A DNA stretch of 64,000 nucleotides from Rothia santali (GCF_024199905.1 NZ_JANAFB010000005.1:43524-107523), one strand, 5' to 3'. Positions 40,906 to 51,864 are shown, counted from the stretch's first letter. The notes: generated by a model not told the origin, from the letters alone. Translations and numbers: made by a program.

Positions 40906-41122
40906 GGGGTCAGCATGTCGGTTGGCCGAGAGGGTGGAGCGTCCTCGTCGAGGTCTTGGGCGGAGGATGTGGACGCTTGCCTATGGGTTGGCCGAATCGC
41001 CTCGTCTGGGGACGGCGTCGGGAGCCGCAGGGGCCCCGCCCAGCGGTTCTCCCCGCCTGCGGACGCGACGGCTCCCCGCGGGCGCGGACCGGGCCGGCGG
41101 CGCGCCGCGGCCGTACGGCGGC
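40906..41122. other. Intergenic region, no gene seen
   Basis: About 215 bp between the Ssd start and the HD-CHY stop. I find no ribosome site with a credible frame, no strong terminator and no C6 RNA motif. Confidence 0.4.
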
Positions 41123-41926
41123 TCAGTCGTCGAAGTACAGGTGCCGATGCAGCGAGCAGCGCTCGTTGAACCGCGCGCCGCACCGGGGGCACGCGGGCGC
41201 GCCCAGGTACTCCGAGACGGCCAGCTCGGACCGGCACACCCCGCACAGGATCGCCTTCTCCGCGAGGCTTCCCGCGGGCCAGGTCCGCGCGCGGTGCCCC
41301 GCCGCGGCCTCGTGGCACGCGTGGCACGGGTAGAACTCGCCGCAGCAGGCGAAGCGGATGGCGACGACGTCGACGTCCCGGTGGTAGTGGACGCACCGGG
41401 TCTGCTCGTCGATGGTGGGGCCCAGCACGCGGGGCGCGGTCGGGCCGGAGCTCGCGGCCGGGCCGGGGCGCGATGCGGCGCGCTCGAGCATCTGCTCCGT
41501 CCGCGCGTACTTCGCCACCAGTCGCTCCCGCACCTCGGGGTCAAGCCGCGCGAGGCGCGAGGGGTCGGTGTTGTCCCGCAGGTCCGCCCGCTTGACGATC
41601 GCGGCGAGCGCGTCGTCGCTCACCCGGGCGCAGTAGCGCTCCGGGGCCTCCCCCGGGCGCTTGGTCATCGCGTCCACCGCGGCGCAGATCCTCTCGGGGA
41701 AGTCCCCGCGCAGCTCGGCGAGGCTCACCCCGGTGTCCTCCACGACGTCGTGGAGCCAGCCCACGACCTGCGCATCCGTGCGCTCCGCTCCCTCCCGCGC
41801 CAGCTCCGCCGCGTAGCCGGCGACCCGGCGCGGGTGGTCGATGTACTCGGCGCCGGCCTGGTCCCGCTGGCCGGCGTGCGCGCGGCGGGCGAGCGCCTCC
41901 GCTCGCCGGATCGGCTCCTCGTCCAT
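41123..41926 (-). CDS. HD-domain hydrolase fused to CHY zinc finger
   Basis: A 267-aa two-domain protein. The N-terminal part (~1-145) is an HD fold of the RelA/SpoT-like HD_4 type: ARRAHAGQRDQAGAEYIDHPRRVA, VVGWLHDVVEDTGVSLAEL (the HD pair) and KRADLRDNTDPSRLA. Such domains hydrolyse nucleotides such as (p)ppGpp or related molecules. The C-terminal part (~165-267) is a CHY-type zinc finger with CVHYH, CCGEFYPCHACH, CGVC, CPRCGARFN and CSLHRHLYF. The two domains normally occur as separate proteins. ATG 41926 has GGGAGGGGAGC before it. The substrate and partner are unknown. Confidence 0.85.
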   Translation of the reverse strand: MDEEPIRRAEALARRAHAGQRDQAGAEYIDHPRRVAGYAAELAREGAERTDAQVVGWLHDVVEDTGVSLAELRGDFPERICAAVDAMTKRPGEAPERYCARVSDDALAAIVKRADLRDNTDPSRLARLDPEVRERLVAKYARTEQMLERAASRPGPAASSGPTAPRVLGPTIDEQTRCVHYHRDVDVVAIRFACCGEFYPCHACHEAAAGHRARTWPAGSLAEKAILCGVCRSELAVSEYLGAPACPRCGARFNERCSLHRHLYFDD

Positions 41927-42064
41927 GGGCTCCCCTCCCTGGGCGGACCATCGGCGACGCGACTCCCCCGCCGTCCGCCGGGCGGGGCTCTCGGAAGATC
42001 ACTCTACGGGGGGCCGGCAGCGCCTCGCCCCGTCTCCAGCGGTCGGCGCCGCGGGCGCCCTCCC

Positions 42065-42778
42065 TCAGCCCCCGAGCCCCCCGAACAGGAGCGAGACCAT
42101 CATCGCGATGATCACCGAGTTGAAGGTGAAGGCGATGATGACGTTGGTCGCCCCCAGCCGCCAGGCCCGGCGGGAGGAGAAGCTCGCGGAGACCGTGGCG
42201 GCCATCGTCGACATGAACACGGCGAGCACCACGAAGTCGCTGAGCCTCGTCCTCTCGGCGTAGGGGATGACGATGTGGCGCTCGGAGGACAGCAGCGCCA
42301 ACCGCAGGTAGGCCTGCGCGAAGGAGAAGACCATCAGCACCCACGAGGTCGCGACCGTCAGCAGCGCCAGCGCGACGTAGACGGGCTCCGCCCGGAACTG
42401 CTCCCGCTGCGCGATCACCAGCGTCACCGCCACCGCGACGACCGCCGCCGTGACGGTCGTGTTCGCCGTGTCGAAGCCGCCGCCCAGCCGCCGGAGCCAT
42501 CTGCCGCGGGTCCTCTGCTCCCGCCGGGAGTGACGCTCGAGCTCGTCGCCGCCGAGGCGGCTGTAAGCCCACAGGCTCCAGAGGACGTAGGTGCCCCCGT
42601 AGACCGGCCACGAGATGATGTAGGTGACCACGACCGCGTCCCAGGAGTCGGTGATGCGGAAGTCCGTGAGGCCGGCCAGCGCGACCGCGGCGACCGCCGT
42701 CACGGCCAGCGAGATGATGCCGGACATCCAGGATCGGAACGCGTCGGTCCGCATCTCGGCTCGTCTCACGGTGCGCAC
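42065..42778 (-). CDS. DUF1345 membrane protein
   Basis: Inner-membrane protein of about 237 aa with five or six spans. Recognisable are RLGGGFDTANTTVTAAVV, the second-half TVATSWVLMVFSFAQAYLRL and the ending FTFNSVIIAMMVSLLFGG, characteristic of DUF1345. The function is unknown. Start choice is uncertain: GTG 42778 has GGAAGGG upstream; GTG 42838 and ATG 42754 are also in frame. Six copies of an 8-bp repeat lie 15-75 bp upstream, depending on the start. Confidence 0.78.
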   Translation of the reverse strand: MRTVRRAEMRTDAFRSWMSGIISLAVTAVAAVALAGLTDFRITDSWDAVVVTYIISWPVYGGTYVLWSLWAYSRLGGDELERHSRREQRTRGRWLRRLGGGFDTANTTVTAAVVAVAVTLVIAQREQFRAEPVYVALALLTVATSWVLMVFSFAQAYLRLALLSSERHIVIPYAERTRLSDFVVLAVFMSTMAATVSASFSSRRAWRLGATNVIIAFTFNSVIIAMMVSLLFGGLGG

Positions 42779-42852
42779 CCGCCCTTCCCGGACCCTCTGC
42801 CCCGGCCCTGGCCCACTCGGCTCCTCGGCCTCGGCCACTCGACGCCGGCCGC

Positions 42853-42900
42853 CTCAAGCCCTCAAGCCCTCAAGCCCTCAAGCCCTCAAGCCCTCAAGCC
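42853..42900. repeat. Octanucleotide tandem repeat, 6 copies
   Basis: CTCAAGCC is repeated six times without a mismatch immediately upstream of the DUF1345 gene. Perfect short repeats of this kind are rare in such GC-rich DNA and can gain or lose units by slippage, changing promoter spacing or, if translated, the frame (8 is not a multiple of 3). Confidence 0.95.
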
Positions 42901-42945
42901 CAGCGTACCTACCCGGCACCGCGATCCGGGGCGCGACGAGCGGAT

Positions 42946-43107
42946 TCAGGCCGCCCCGCGGTCCGGCGGGCCCCGGTGGGTCCGCTCGCGCCGGAGCCGG
43001 TCAAGCCGGCGTCGTCGGCGCGAGCTGTCCCGCAGGATCGAGGTCATGCCGACGAGCCAGACGACGAGGACGACGAAGCAGATGATCACGGAGGTTACGA
43101 GTCGCAT
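42946..43107 (-). CDS. Small basic membrane protein
   Basis: A 53-aa protein: one hydrophobic span at ~4-22 (VTSVIICFVVLVVWLVGM) followed by a strongly basic tail rich in Arg (SSRRRRRLDRLRRER). ATG 43107 has GAAGGAC six bases upstream, which supports translation. I do not recognise a family. The positive tail would stay in the cytoplasm. It lies upstream of the DUF1345 gene on the same strand. Confidence 0.6.
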   Translation of the reverse strand: MRLVTSVIICFVVLVVWLVGMTSILRDSSRRRRRLDRLRRERTHRGPPDRGAA

Positions 43108-43372
43108 GAGGTCCTTCAGGGTGAGGGCGCTGACACTGCGATCTTCATCGCCGCAACCGTTACCCACCAGTCTGCTGTACGGGTAACGTTTCGGTGGCGT
43201 CGCGGGCCCGGGCGACGACGCCGGCTCCGGCCCCTCGCCCGGCACGCGCCCGGCACCGCCGCGGACCCGCCCCGCACCGCCGGGACCCGCCCGGCGCCTC
43301 CCGCCCGACCGGCCGCCGCCGGCGTCGTCCTCGCAGGAGACAAGCTGGTACATCGTCTGGGACAATGGGAGG

Positions 43373-45150
43373 ATGCACATCGTCCTCGGCCCTTCCCCGG
43401 AGCCGCGACGCCCCGACGAGGACGCGACGCAGCCGCTCTGGCGCGCCGTGTCGCTCGACGCCGGCCGCGAGGTCTCCGCCCGGGACTTCCCCCGCCCGCA
43501 CCTGGCCGACGTCGTCCGCTCCGTCCTGGAGGACGCCGAGCGCCCCGACCGGATCCGCTGGGTCTGGGCCGACACCCGGGAGGTCTACCCCGAGCTGCTG
43601 GACGCCGGCATCGAGCTCGCCCGCGGCTGGGACCTGGGCCTCTGCCAGCGGATCCTGCGCGGGGCCGCGAGCCTGCCGGGCTCCGGCGTGGAGTACGAGC
43701 CGGCCGCCGGGATCGAGCCCGCCGCGGAGGAGCCCCCAGGTCGCGTGCCCCGCCCCGGGCCGACCCCGGTCAGGCCTCGCTCTTCGCCGCCCCCGCCGCG
43801 GCCCCCGCGCCCGCCGGACCCGACGTCGCGGCCCTGGTCCGCGAGCTCGAGGCGCAGCTGCGCGCCGTCGCCGGCAGCCCCCGCTCCCACCGCCTGAACC
43901 TCCTCCTCGCCGCCGAGTCCCAGGGTGGCCTGATCGCCGCGGAGATGCACCACGAAGGCCTGCCCTGGAACCGCGGCATCCACGAGCAGCTCCTGGAGCA
44001 GATGCTCGGCCCCCGCCCCGAGGAGGGCCGCCGGCCGGCCCGGATGCAGAGCCTCGCGGAGCACGTCGGCCGCGTCCTGGGCTCCGAGCGGCTCAACCCC
44101 GACTCCCCGCAGGACCTGCTGCGCGCCCTGAACTCGGCGGGCGTGCGCGTGGGCACGACCCGCAAGTGGGACCTCATGGCCTGGGCCGCGCAGGGCGGCG
44201 CCCAGACCGAGGAGCGCCGCGAGCTGATCCGCCCGGTCCTGGAGTACAAGCAGCTCTACCGGCTGTGGACCGCCAACGGGTGGCACTGGCTGGACGAGTG
44301 GATCCGGGAGGACAGGTTCCACGCCGCGTACGTGGTGGGCGGCGTCGTGACCGGCCGGTGGGCCGCGCACGGCGGCGGGGCCATGCAGATCCCCAAGACG
44401 GTGCGCGACGCCGTGCGCGCCGAGCCCGGCCACGTCCTCACCGTCGCGGACGCCTCCCAGGTCGAGCCGCGCATCCTCGCGGCCATGTCCGGGGACCGGG
44501 CGCTCGCCGTCGCGGGGCGCGGGCACGACCTGTACCTCGGGATCGCCGAGATCGGCCAGCGGACCGGCTCGGCCCTGAAGGACCGGCAGGCCGCCAAGAT
44601 CGCGCTGCTGGGGGCCATGTACGGTGCGACGTCGGGGGACGCCGCGGCCATGATGCCGCACCTGCGCCGCCTGTTCCCCACCGCGATCGAGCTCGTCGAG
44701 AGGGCGGCCGCGGCGGGCGAGCGCGGCGGGCAGGTCTCCACCTGGCTCGGTCGCACCTCTCCCGTCCCCGACGAGGCGTGGTTCGCCTCCGTCCGCGACG
44801 TCGGGACGGCGCAGGCCGAGTCGAGGTCGCGCACGCTCTCCCGGTCCCACGGCCGGTTCACCCGCAACTTCGTGGTGCAGGGCACCGCCGCCGAGTGGGC
44901 CCTGTGCTGGATGGGCGAGATCCGGCGCCGCCTGCGCTCGGGCGGCGCGGACGGCGCCGGGATGCGGACGCGCATGGTCTTCTTCGTCCACGACGAGGTG
45001 GTGCTCTACGGCCCCGAGGAGGAGGCGGAGGCGGTGCACGGGATCGTCGCCGACGCCGCGGAGGCCGCCGGGCGGCTGCTGTTCGGCGACGCGCCCGTCG
45101 ACTTCCCGCTCACGGTGGCCGCGGTCGGCTCCTACGCCGAGGCGAAGTGA
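43373..45150 (+). pseudogene. Bifunctional 3'-5' exonuclease/DNA polymerase-like gene, apparent frameshift
   Basis: Family-A (PolA-like) polymerase of the actinobacterial exonuclease/polymerase group, about 592 codons if restored. The N-terminal exonuclease-like part (MHIVLGPSP to ~residue 120) is in one frame. From about 43738 the protein continues one frame back with GQASLFAAPAAAP and then the polymerase motifs: VADASQVEPRIL (A), RQAAKIALLGAMYGATSG (B) and FFVHDEVVLYG (C). Adding one C to the run of five C at 43733-43737 joins them as EEPPRSRAPP. It is either a real one-base deletion, slippage variation, or a sequencing error. GACAAT six bases before the ATG could be a -10 box. Confidence 0.8.
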
Positions 45151-45255
45151 CCGGCGGCGCCGAGGGCCCGGAGCGGGGCGGCGTCGAGGACGACGTCGGG
45201 GCGAGGGCCGGACCGGCGTCGAGGTCGGCGTCGAGGTCGGCGCCCAGACCGGCCT

Positions 45256-46020
45256 CTAGAGCGGCGCCGGGATCCGCCGGGAGGTGTCCCACGGGACCGC
45301 CCAGCCGGTCTCGGTCAGGATGCGGTCCAGCAGCACCCCGGTGAACCCCCAGATCGTGACGTCGCCGCGCTCGGAGGCCACCGTGAAGGCCGGGGACCGG
45401 TAGGTGCGCCCGCCGCGCGAGACCGTCGCGTAGTGCCGCCGCTCAGGGTCCACCAGGTCCAGCACCGGCACCCGGAAGACCAGCGAGGACTCCGCGTGGT
45501 CGACGGCCTCGACCGGGCTCGGGCTGGCCCACCAGCCGATGACCGGGGTGACCCTGAAGTTGCTGACCGGCAGCGGCACCGGCGCCAGCGTCCCGAGGAC
45601 CTCGACGCCGTCCCGGTCCAGCCCGGTCTCCTCGACCGCCTCGCGGAGGGCCGCCTCCACGTGGGGGTCGGGGGCGGCGTCGTCCCCCGGGTCCAGCTTG
45701 CCGCCCGGGAAGGCGGGCTGGCCCGCGTGGTGGCGCAGCGAGCCGGCGCGCACCACGATCAGCACGTCCAGCTCCGCGCCGATCCGCTCGGCCGTGCCCG
45801 CGAGGGCCGGGGAGCGGGTGCGGGCGGCGTCGTCGTCGAGCGCGCCGAAGAGGATCAGCACCGCCGCCTCGCGCACCGTCGCCGGGTCCATCCCGCCGAT
45901 GCGCCACGGCTCCCGGTCCTCCATGACGACGCCGTCCCCGCGCCGCGCGAGCCGGGCGAGCGCGTCCCGGGCCCGGAAGACGGCGCCGGGGGCCGCGCCG
46001 GGGCGCGGATCAGGCGCCAA
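45256..46020 (-). CDS. NUDIX hydrolase, CoA-pyrophosphatase type
   Basis: A 254-aa Nudix enzyme likely cleaving CoA and its derivatives. The box reads GGKLDPGDDAAPDPHVEAAL then REAVEETGLD, somewhat longer than the canonical G-x5-E-x7-REUxEExGU. RHHAGQPAFPGG just before it is the CoA-pyrophosphatase (NuBR-like UPF0035) signature. The start is TTG at 46020 and overlaps the nth stop by 11 bp. The nth-nudix pairing is conserved in actinobacteria. Confidence 0.88.
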   Translation of the reverse strand: MAPDPRPGAAPGAVFRARDALARLARRGDGVVMEDREPWRIGGMDPATVREAAVLILFGALDDDAARTRSPALAGTAERIGAELDVLIVVRAGSLRHHAGQPAFPGGKLDPGDDAAPDPHVEAALREAVEETGLDRDGVEVLGTLAPVPLPVSNFRVTPVIGWWASPSPVEAVDHAESSLVFRVPVLDLVDPERRHYATVSRGGRTYRSPAFTVASERGDVTIWGFTGVLLDRILTETGWAVPWDTSRRIPAPL

Positions 46021-46894
46021 GGCCGTACCCCTCCGCCCGGAGCTGCCGCCGCGTCGCGCCCTCGAGGAAGCGCCGGTGCAGGTCCTCGCGCCCGGGGGCG
46101 AACTCGTTCCGCTGCAGCCGGGCCGCCGCGGCCTCGTCCGTCTCCCCCGCGCCGTAGGAGGGGCACAGGTCCGCCACGGGGCACACCCCGCAGGCCGGGA
46201 CGCGCGCGTGGCAGATACGCCGCCCGTGGTAGATCAGGTGGTGGGACAGGTCGGTCCAGTCCCGGGGCTCGAAGAGGGCCGCGACGTCGGCCTCGACCTT
46301 CACGGGATCCGTCTGCTCGGTGAACCCGAAGCGGCGCGCGAGCCGGCCGAAGTGCGTGTCCACGGTGATCCCGGGCCGGCCGAACGCGTTGCCCAGCACC
46401 ACGAAGGCGGTCTTGCGCCCGACGCCGGCCAGGCCCGTCAGCGCGTCCAGGTCGCCGGGCACCTCGCCGTCGTGCTCGTCGACCAGCTGGTTGGCGAGCG
46501 CGATGATCGAGCGGGTCTTGGCCCGGTAGAAGCCGAGCGGGCGGACGATCTCCTCGACGGCCTCGTGCCGCGCGGCCGCGAGCGCCTCGGCGTCGGCGTA
46601 GGCGGCGAAGAGCGTGGGGGTCACCGAGTTGACCTTCACGTCGGTGGTCTGCGCCGAGAGCACGGTCGCGACCAGCAGCTGGTAGGGGCTCTGGAAGTCG
46701 AGCTCGGCGACGGCGTACGGGTAGGTCTCCCCCAGGATGCGGTCGATCCGGCGGGCCCGGCGGATCAGCCCGAGCCGCGTCTCGGCGGCCCCGGTCCGAC
46801 GACGCCGCGCGGCCCCCGCGCGCGCCTTCCCCTCGGGGACGTGGCGGATCTCCAGGCTCACGCCCGTGGTGCTCTCCGGCTGCGATGCGCTCAT
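46010..46894 (-). CDS. nth: Endonuclease III
   Basis: Bifunctional DNA glycosylase/AP-lyase that removes oxidised pyrimidines. 294 aa with a ~45-residue basic N-terminal extension. The helix-hairpin-helix with catalytic Lys is LTGLAGVGRKTAFVVLGNAF and the catalytic Asp is in ITVDTHFGRLARR. The [4Fe-4S] cluster is C-x6-C-x2-C-x5-C (CHARVPACGVCPVADLC). ATG 46894 begins the protein; the frame extends upstream without conservation. It is divergent from acs. Confidence 0.95.
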   Translation of the reverse strand: MSASQPESTTGVSLEIRHVPEGKARAGAARRRRTGAAETRLGLIRRARRIDRILGETYPYAVAELDFQSPYQLLVATVLSAQTTDVKVNSVTPTLFAAYADAEALAAARHEAVEEIVRPLGFYRAKTRSIIALANQLVDEHDGEVPGDLDALTGLAGVGRKTAFVVLGNAFGRPGITVDTHFGRLARRFGFTEQTDPVKVEADVAALFEPRDWTDLSHHLIYHGRRICHARVPACGVCPVADLCPSYGAGETDEAAAARLQRNEFAPGREDLHRRFLEGATRRQLRAEGYGLGA

Positions 46895-46957
46895 GGTCAC
46901 CCAGCGTACCCGTGGGACGGCGCCGGGCACCGGCCGGGCGCCCCCGCGCGGGCCCGT

Positions 46958-46974
46958 TTTCACGGGCCGTGAAA
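46958..46974. promoter_or_regulatory. Palindrome in nth/acs divergent region
   Basis: TTTCACGGGCCGTGAAA is a perfect 8-1-8 inverted repeat, 40 bp upstream of the TAGAGT -10 box (47013-47018) for acs. Half-sites are in the reverse sense of a Crp site, so a different repressor or activator is likely. The protein that binds is unknown. Confidence 0.5.
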
Positions 46975-47099
46975 CACGGTGCGCCCCGGTGAGCCGCGTC
47001 ACGCCCCTCGGTTAGAGTGGTGCGGGTGAGACATGGGGCACACCCGACCCCGGGCCCCCGGCCCGCCGGCGGGCCCCGGCATCGAGAGGAAAGGGAATC

Positions 47100-49037
<1,938 letters not shown>

Positions 49038-49044
49038 GGACGCG

Positions 49045-49075
49045 CCGCGCGGCACCGATGCGGGGTGCCGCGCGG
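49045..49075 (+). terminator. Terminator after acs
   Basis: CCGCGCGGCACC pairs perfectly with GGTGCCGCGCGG around an 8-base loop starting seven bases after the acs stop. It also precedes the aroQ -10 box, separating the two transcripts. Confidence 0.7.
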
Positions 49076-49087
49076 CACAATGGGGGG

Positions 49088-49519
49088 ATGAGCAAACCGA
49101 TCTTCGTCCTCAACGGCCCCAACCTGAACCTGCTCGGCACCCGCAGGCCCGAGGTGTACGGGCGCACCACCCTGGCCGACGTCGAGCGCTCGGTCCGCGA
49201 GCACGCCGAGCGCCTGGGCCTGGGCATCGAGTTCATGCAGTCGAACCACGAGGGCGCCCTGGTCGACGAGATCCAGCGGGCCCGCGAGGAGGCGGCGGGG
49301 ATCGTCATCAACCCGGCCGCCTACACGCACACCTCGGTGGCCCTGCACGACGCGCTCGAGGCCGCGGAGCTGCCCGTCGTCGAGGTCCACCTCTCCAACG
49401 TGCACCGCCGCGAGGAGTTCCGGCACCGCTCGTTCGTCTCGCCGCAGGCGGAGGTCGTGATCGCCGGGGCCGGGCCGCAGGGGTACCTCATGGCGCTGGA
49501 CTACCTCGCGAGGCGCTGA
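49088..49519 (+). CDS. aroQ: Type II 3-dehydroquinate dehydratase
   Basis: Third step of the shikimate pathway. 143 aa, the standard type II length. [17 protein letters not shown] contains the lid-loop Arg and the catalytic Tyr; [43 protein letters not shown] and the GPQGYLMAL end are all typical. CACAAT (49076-49081) is six bases before the ATG and there is no separate ribosome site, so the mRNA may be leaderless. Confidence 0.96.
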   Translation: MSKPIFVLNGPNLNLLGTRRPEVYGRTTLADVERSVREHAERLGLGIEFMQSNHEGALVDEIQRAREEAAGIVINPAAYTHTSVALHDALEAAELPVVEVHLSNVHRREEFRHRSFVSPQAEVVIAGAGPQGYLMALDYLARR

Positions 49520-49542
49520 ACCGTCGCGCTGAACCGCGGCGT

Positions 49543-49591
49543 CCGGACGGGGCGCCCGCCCTCCGGACCGGGCGCTCCGCCCTCCGTCCGG
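49543..49591. terminator. Probable bidirectional terminator aroQ/marP
   Basis: CCGGACGGGGCG can pair with CGCCCTCCGTCCGG (one bulge), with GC-rich hairpin material between, in the gap between convergent genes. Confidence 0.5.
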
Positions 49592-49633
49592 ATCCGGTGG
49601 GCCCGGCCGGATCCCGCGGGCGCCGCCGGCCGG

Positions 49634-50812
49634 TCAGCCCCTCGTGCAGGCCCCGGTGTTGACCGGCACGGTGAGCGAGCCGAGCTGCTGCAGGACCGGG
49701 TCCAGCTCGGTGAGGGACAGCGCGTAGCCCGTCTGCCCGCCCGAGGCCTTGGCGAAGATCACGCCGATCACCCGCCCGTCCTGGTCCAGCAGCGGGCCAC
49801 CGGAGTTGCCCTGCTGCACGTCGGCCGCGAGCTGGTACACCTCGCGGGGGATGCTGGCCTGGCCCTCCCGCGAGACGGTCGAGGTGTACCCCAGCCCCTG
49901 CACCGTGGCGGAGGAGGACTTGAAGGGGCCGCCGAGCGGGTACCCCATGAAGGTCGTGAGCTCGCCGTCCGCGGCGTAGCCCCCGGTCTCCAGCGGCGCG
50001 ACGGGCAGGTCCGGGGCGGAGATCACGGCCAGGTCGGTGTCCGGGTCGAAGTACACGACCTCGCCCCGGTAGGCCCGCCCGCCGGGGGTCTCGACGAGCG
50101 GCTCGTCCACCCCGGCGACGACGTGGGCGTTGGTCACGACGAGGCCGTCCGCCGCCGCGAAGCCCGAGCCGGACTGGTTCTGGCGGCAGGCCTCGGCCGT
50201 GCCGTTGATGCGCAGGACGGAGTCCGAGGCGGCGGTGAGCGCGTCGTTCTGGACGGACTCGGAGGGGGCCTGCTGCTCGGGGAACAACCGGTCGGCCACC
50301 TCGGGGATGCCCGACTGCGCGAGCACCGCGGCCCGGGCCTGCGCGATGGCCTGCTGCACCCTCGCGGGCGTCCAGGATTCGAGCGTGGAAATCACTTGGG
50401 AATTATTAATTGCCATGGTGATCGATGCAACTCCGAGTTGTCCCGCCGAGAAACTCAGGATAATGATCACCAATGCGCAGGTAAGCACGTTCAACAATGC
50501 GCCGGCGATCCGCTCGATCAGGCCGAGCCCCGTCCGGTCCGAGATTCTGCGGAACGGCCGGGCGATCATCGCCCCGAGCACCTGCCCTACGGCGATCAGG
50601 ACCACGATGCTGAGCACGGCCACGAGGATGCGCCACCAGCCGCTGGCCGCCTCGACCAGCAGGGGCGCGAGGTAGAAGGCCGCGACGGCGCCCGCCGCGA
50701 AGCCCAGCACCGACCCCAGGGTCATGAAGAAGCCCCGCACGTACCCCCCGATGAGGTAGAGCGCGAGGACGACGAGCAGGATCCAGTCGAGCACGGTGAG
50801 GTTCTGGAGCAT
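49634..50812 (-). CDS. MarP-type membrane serine protease
   Basis: Four N-terminal membrane spans (~10-120, CvpA-like) anchor a periplasmic trypsin-like domain. 392 aa. Catalytic triad: His in VVTNAHVVAG, Asp in DPDTDLAVIS, Ser in QQGNSGGPLLD. Two cysteines (EACRQNQ and near the C-terminus NTGACTRG) could form the disulfide known from MarP. Mycobacterial MarP protects against acid by processing a peptidoglycan hydrolase; here the same role is inference. Convergent with aroQ and divergent from the Crp gene. Confidence 0.92.
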   Translation of the reverse strand: MLQNLTVLDWILLVVLALYLIGGYVRGFFMTLGSVLGFAAGAVAAFYLAPLLVEAASGWWRILVAVLSIVVLIAVGQVLGAMIARPFRRISDRTGLGLIERIAGALLNVLTCALVIIILSFSAGQLGVASITMAINNSQVISTLESWTPARVQQAIAQARAAVLAQSGIPEVADRLFPEQQAPSESVQNDALTAASDSVLRINGTAEACRQNQSGSGFAAADGLVVTNAHVVAGVDEPLVETPGGRAYRGEVVYFDPDTDLAVISAPDLPVAPLETGGYAADGELTTFMGYPLGGPFKSSSATVQGLGYTSTVSREGQASIPREVYQLAADVQQGNSGGPLLDQDGRVIGVIFAKASGGQTGYALSLTELDPVLQQLGSLTVPVNTGACTRG

Positions 50813-51128
50813 CGCGGCCTATCTGGTGGGCGCCCGGTGGGGGCGCGTGGCCCGGCTCAGGGGCGGCTGTGCGCCCCGGGAGCGGGCGGTCGTCGTCGGT
50901 GAGTGCCCCAGTCTAGGCGGGTTTCCTGACAGCCAGCTTGTGCCGCGCTGAGCGACGAACGGCGCGGATGCGGCCGATTCCGGCGCGCATGTGGCATATC
51001 CAACCTTTAACTTATACAGTGGTATCGAAATGAAGGTTGCCGGACCCGATTCGAGGGCGAACGAACCAATCGCTGTGCGCGAATCCCGTCGATTCGACAA
51101 CTCAACCCACGCCTGCATGAGGAGAATT

Positions 51129-51806
51129 ATGGATATTGAGGTTCTGCGCCGAGCACCCCTCTTCGCTTCCCTGGACGACGAGGCCTTCGCGGCCCTGACC
51201 GAGGAGCTCACCGAGGTCGACCTGTCCCGTGGCGCGTCGCTGTTCTACGAGGGCGACCCCGGGGACCAGCTCTACTTCGTCGTCTCGGGCAAGATCAAGC
51301 TCGGTCGCACCGCCTCCGACGGGCGCGAGAACCTCGTGGCCATCATGGGCCCGGGCGAGATCTTCGGCGAGATGGCCCTGTTCGACCCGGGCCCCCGCTC
51401 GACGTCGGCCACCGCCGTCTCCGAGGCCCGCCTCGCCGGGGTCAAGCACTCCAGCCTGAAGAAGGCCATGGAGCGCAGCCCCTCGATCTCCGCCCAGGTG
51501 CTCCAGGCCCTGGCCCGGCGCCTGCGCCGGTCCAACGAGAACCTCGCGGACCTGGTCTTCTCCGATGTGCCGGGCCGCGTGGCCAAGGCCCTGCTGGACC
51601 TCGCGGACCGCTTCGGGCGCCCGGCGACCGACGGCATCCTGGTCGCCCACGAGCTCACCCAGGAGGAGCTGGCCCAGCTCGTCGGCGCCTCCCGCGAGAC
51701 CGTGAACAAGGCCCTGGCCGAGTTCGTCCAGCGCGGGTGGATCCGCCTGGAGGCCCGCGCCGTCGTGATCATGGACCTGCAGCGCCTGCGCCAGCGCAGC
51801 CGCTGA
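51129..51806 (+). CDS. crp: Crp/Fnr-family transcriptional regulator (cAMP receptor type)
   Basis: Global regulator, 225 aa. The cyclic-nucleotide pocket has the phosphate-binding cassette GEIFGEMALFDPGPRSTSATA, with Glu and Arg-Ser as in cAMP-binding Crp/GlxR. The C-terminal winged helix reads ELTQEELAQLVGASRETVNKALAEF, close to mycobacterial Crp (Rv3676). ATG 51129 has AGGAGAATT upstream; the frame extends to 50991 without conservation. The preceding ~130 bp are AT-rich for this genome and may hold its promoter. Confidence 0.95.
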   Translation: MDIEVLRRAPLFASLDDEAFAALTEELTEVDLSRGASLFYEGDPGDQLYFVVSGKIKLGRTASDGRENLVAIMGPGEIFGEMALFDPGPRSTSATAVSEARLAGVKHSSLKKAMERSPSISAQVLQALARRLRRSNENLADLVFSDVPGRVAKALLDLADRFGRPATDGILVAHELTQEELAQLVGASRETVNKALAEFVQRGWIRLEARAVVIMDLQRLRQRSR

Positions 51807-51828
51807 TCCGTCCGCCGCGATCAGTACG

Positions 51829-51864
51829 CGGAAGGGGCCGGGGATGACTCCCCGGCCCCTTCCG
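51829..51864. terminator. Bidirectional terminator crp / NUDIX
   Basis: CGGAAGGGGCCGGGG and CCCCGGCCCCTTCCG form a perfect 15-bp stem with a 6-base loop between two convergent genes. Confidence 0.9.

Noticed and set aside
40906..41122. 6C RNA expected beside ssd, as in mycobacteria
   Set aside because: No C6 runs or paired hairpins in this gap. The only C6-loop hairpin in the window is near 4200.
45160..45255. Short repeats of GTCGAGGTCGGC between the polymerase pseudogene and the NUDIX gene
   Set aside because: Only two or three imperfect copies; fits local GC-rich low complexity rather than a defined repeat or CRISPR.
50940..51128. Crp autoregulatory site upstream of crp
   Set aside because: The region is AT-rich, but no GTGA-N6-TCAC element was found; the closest string (TGTGGCATATCC) lacks the second half-site.
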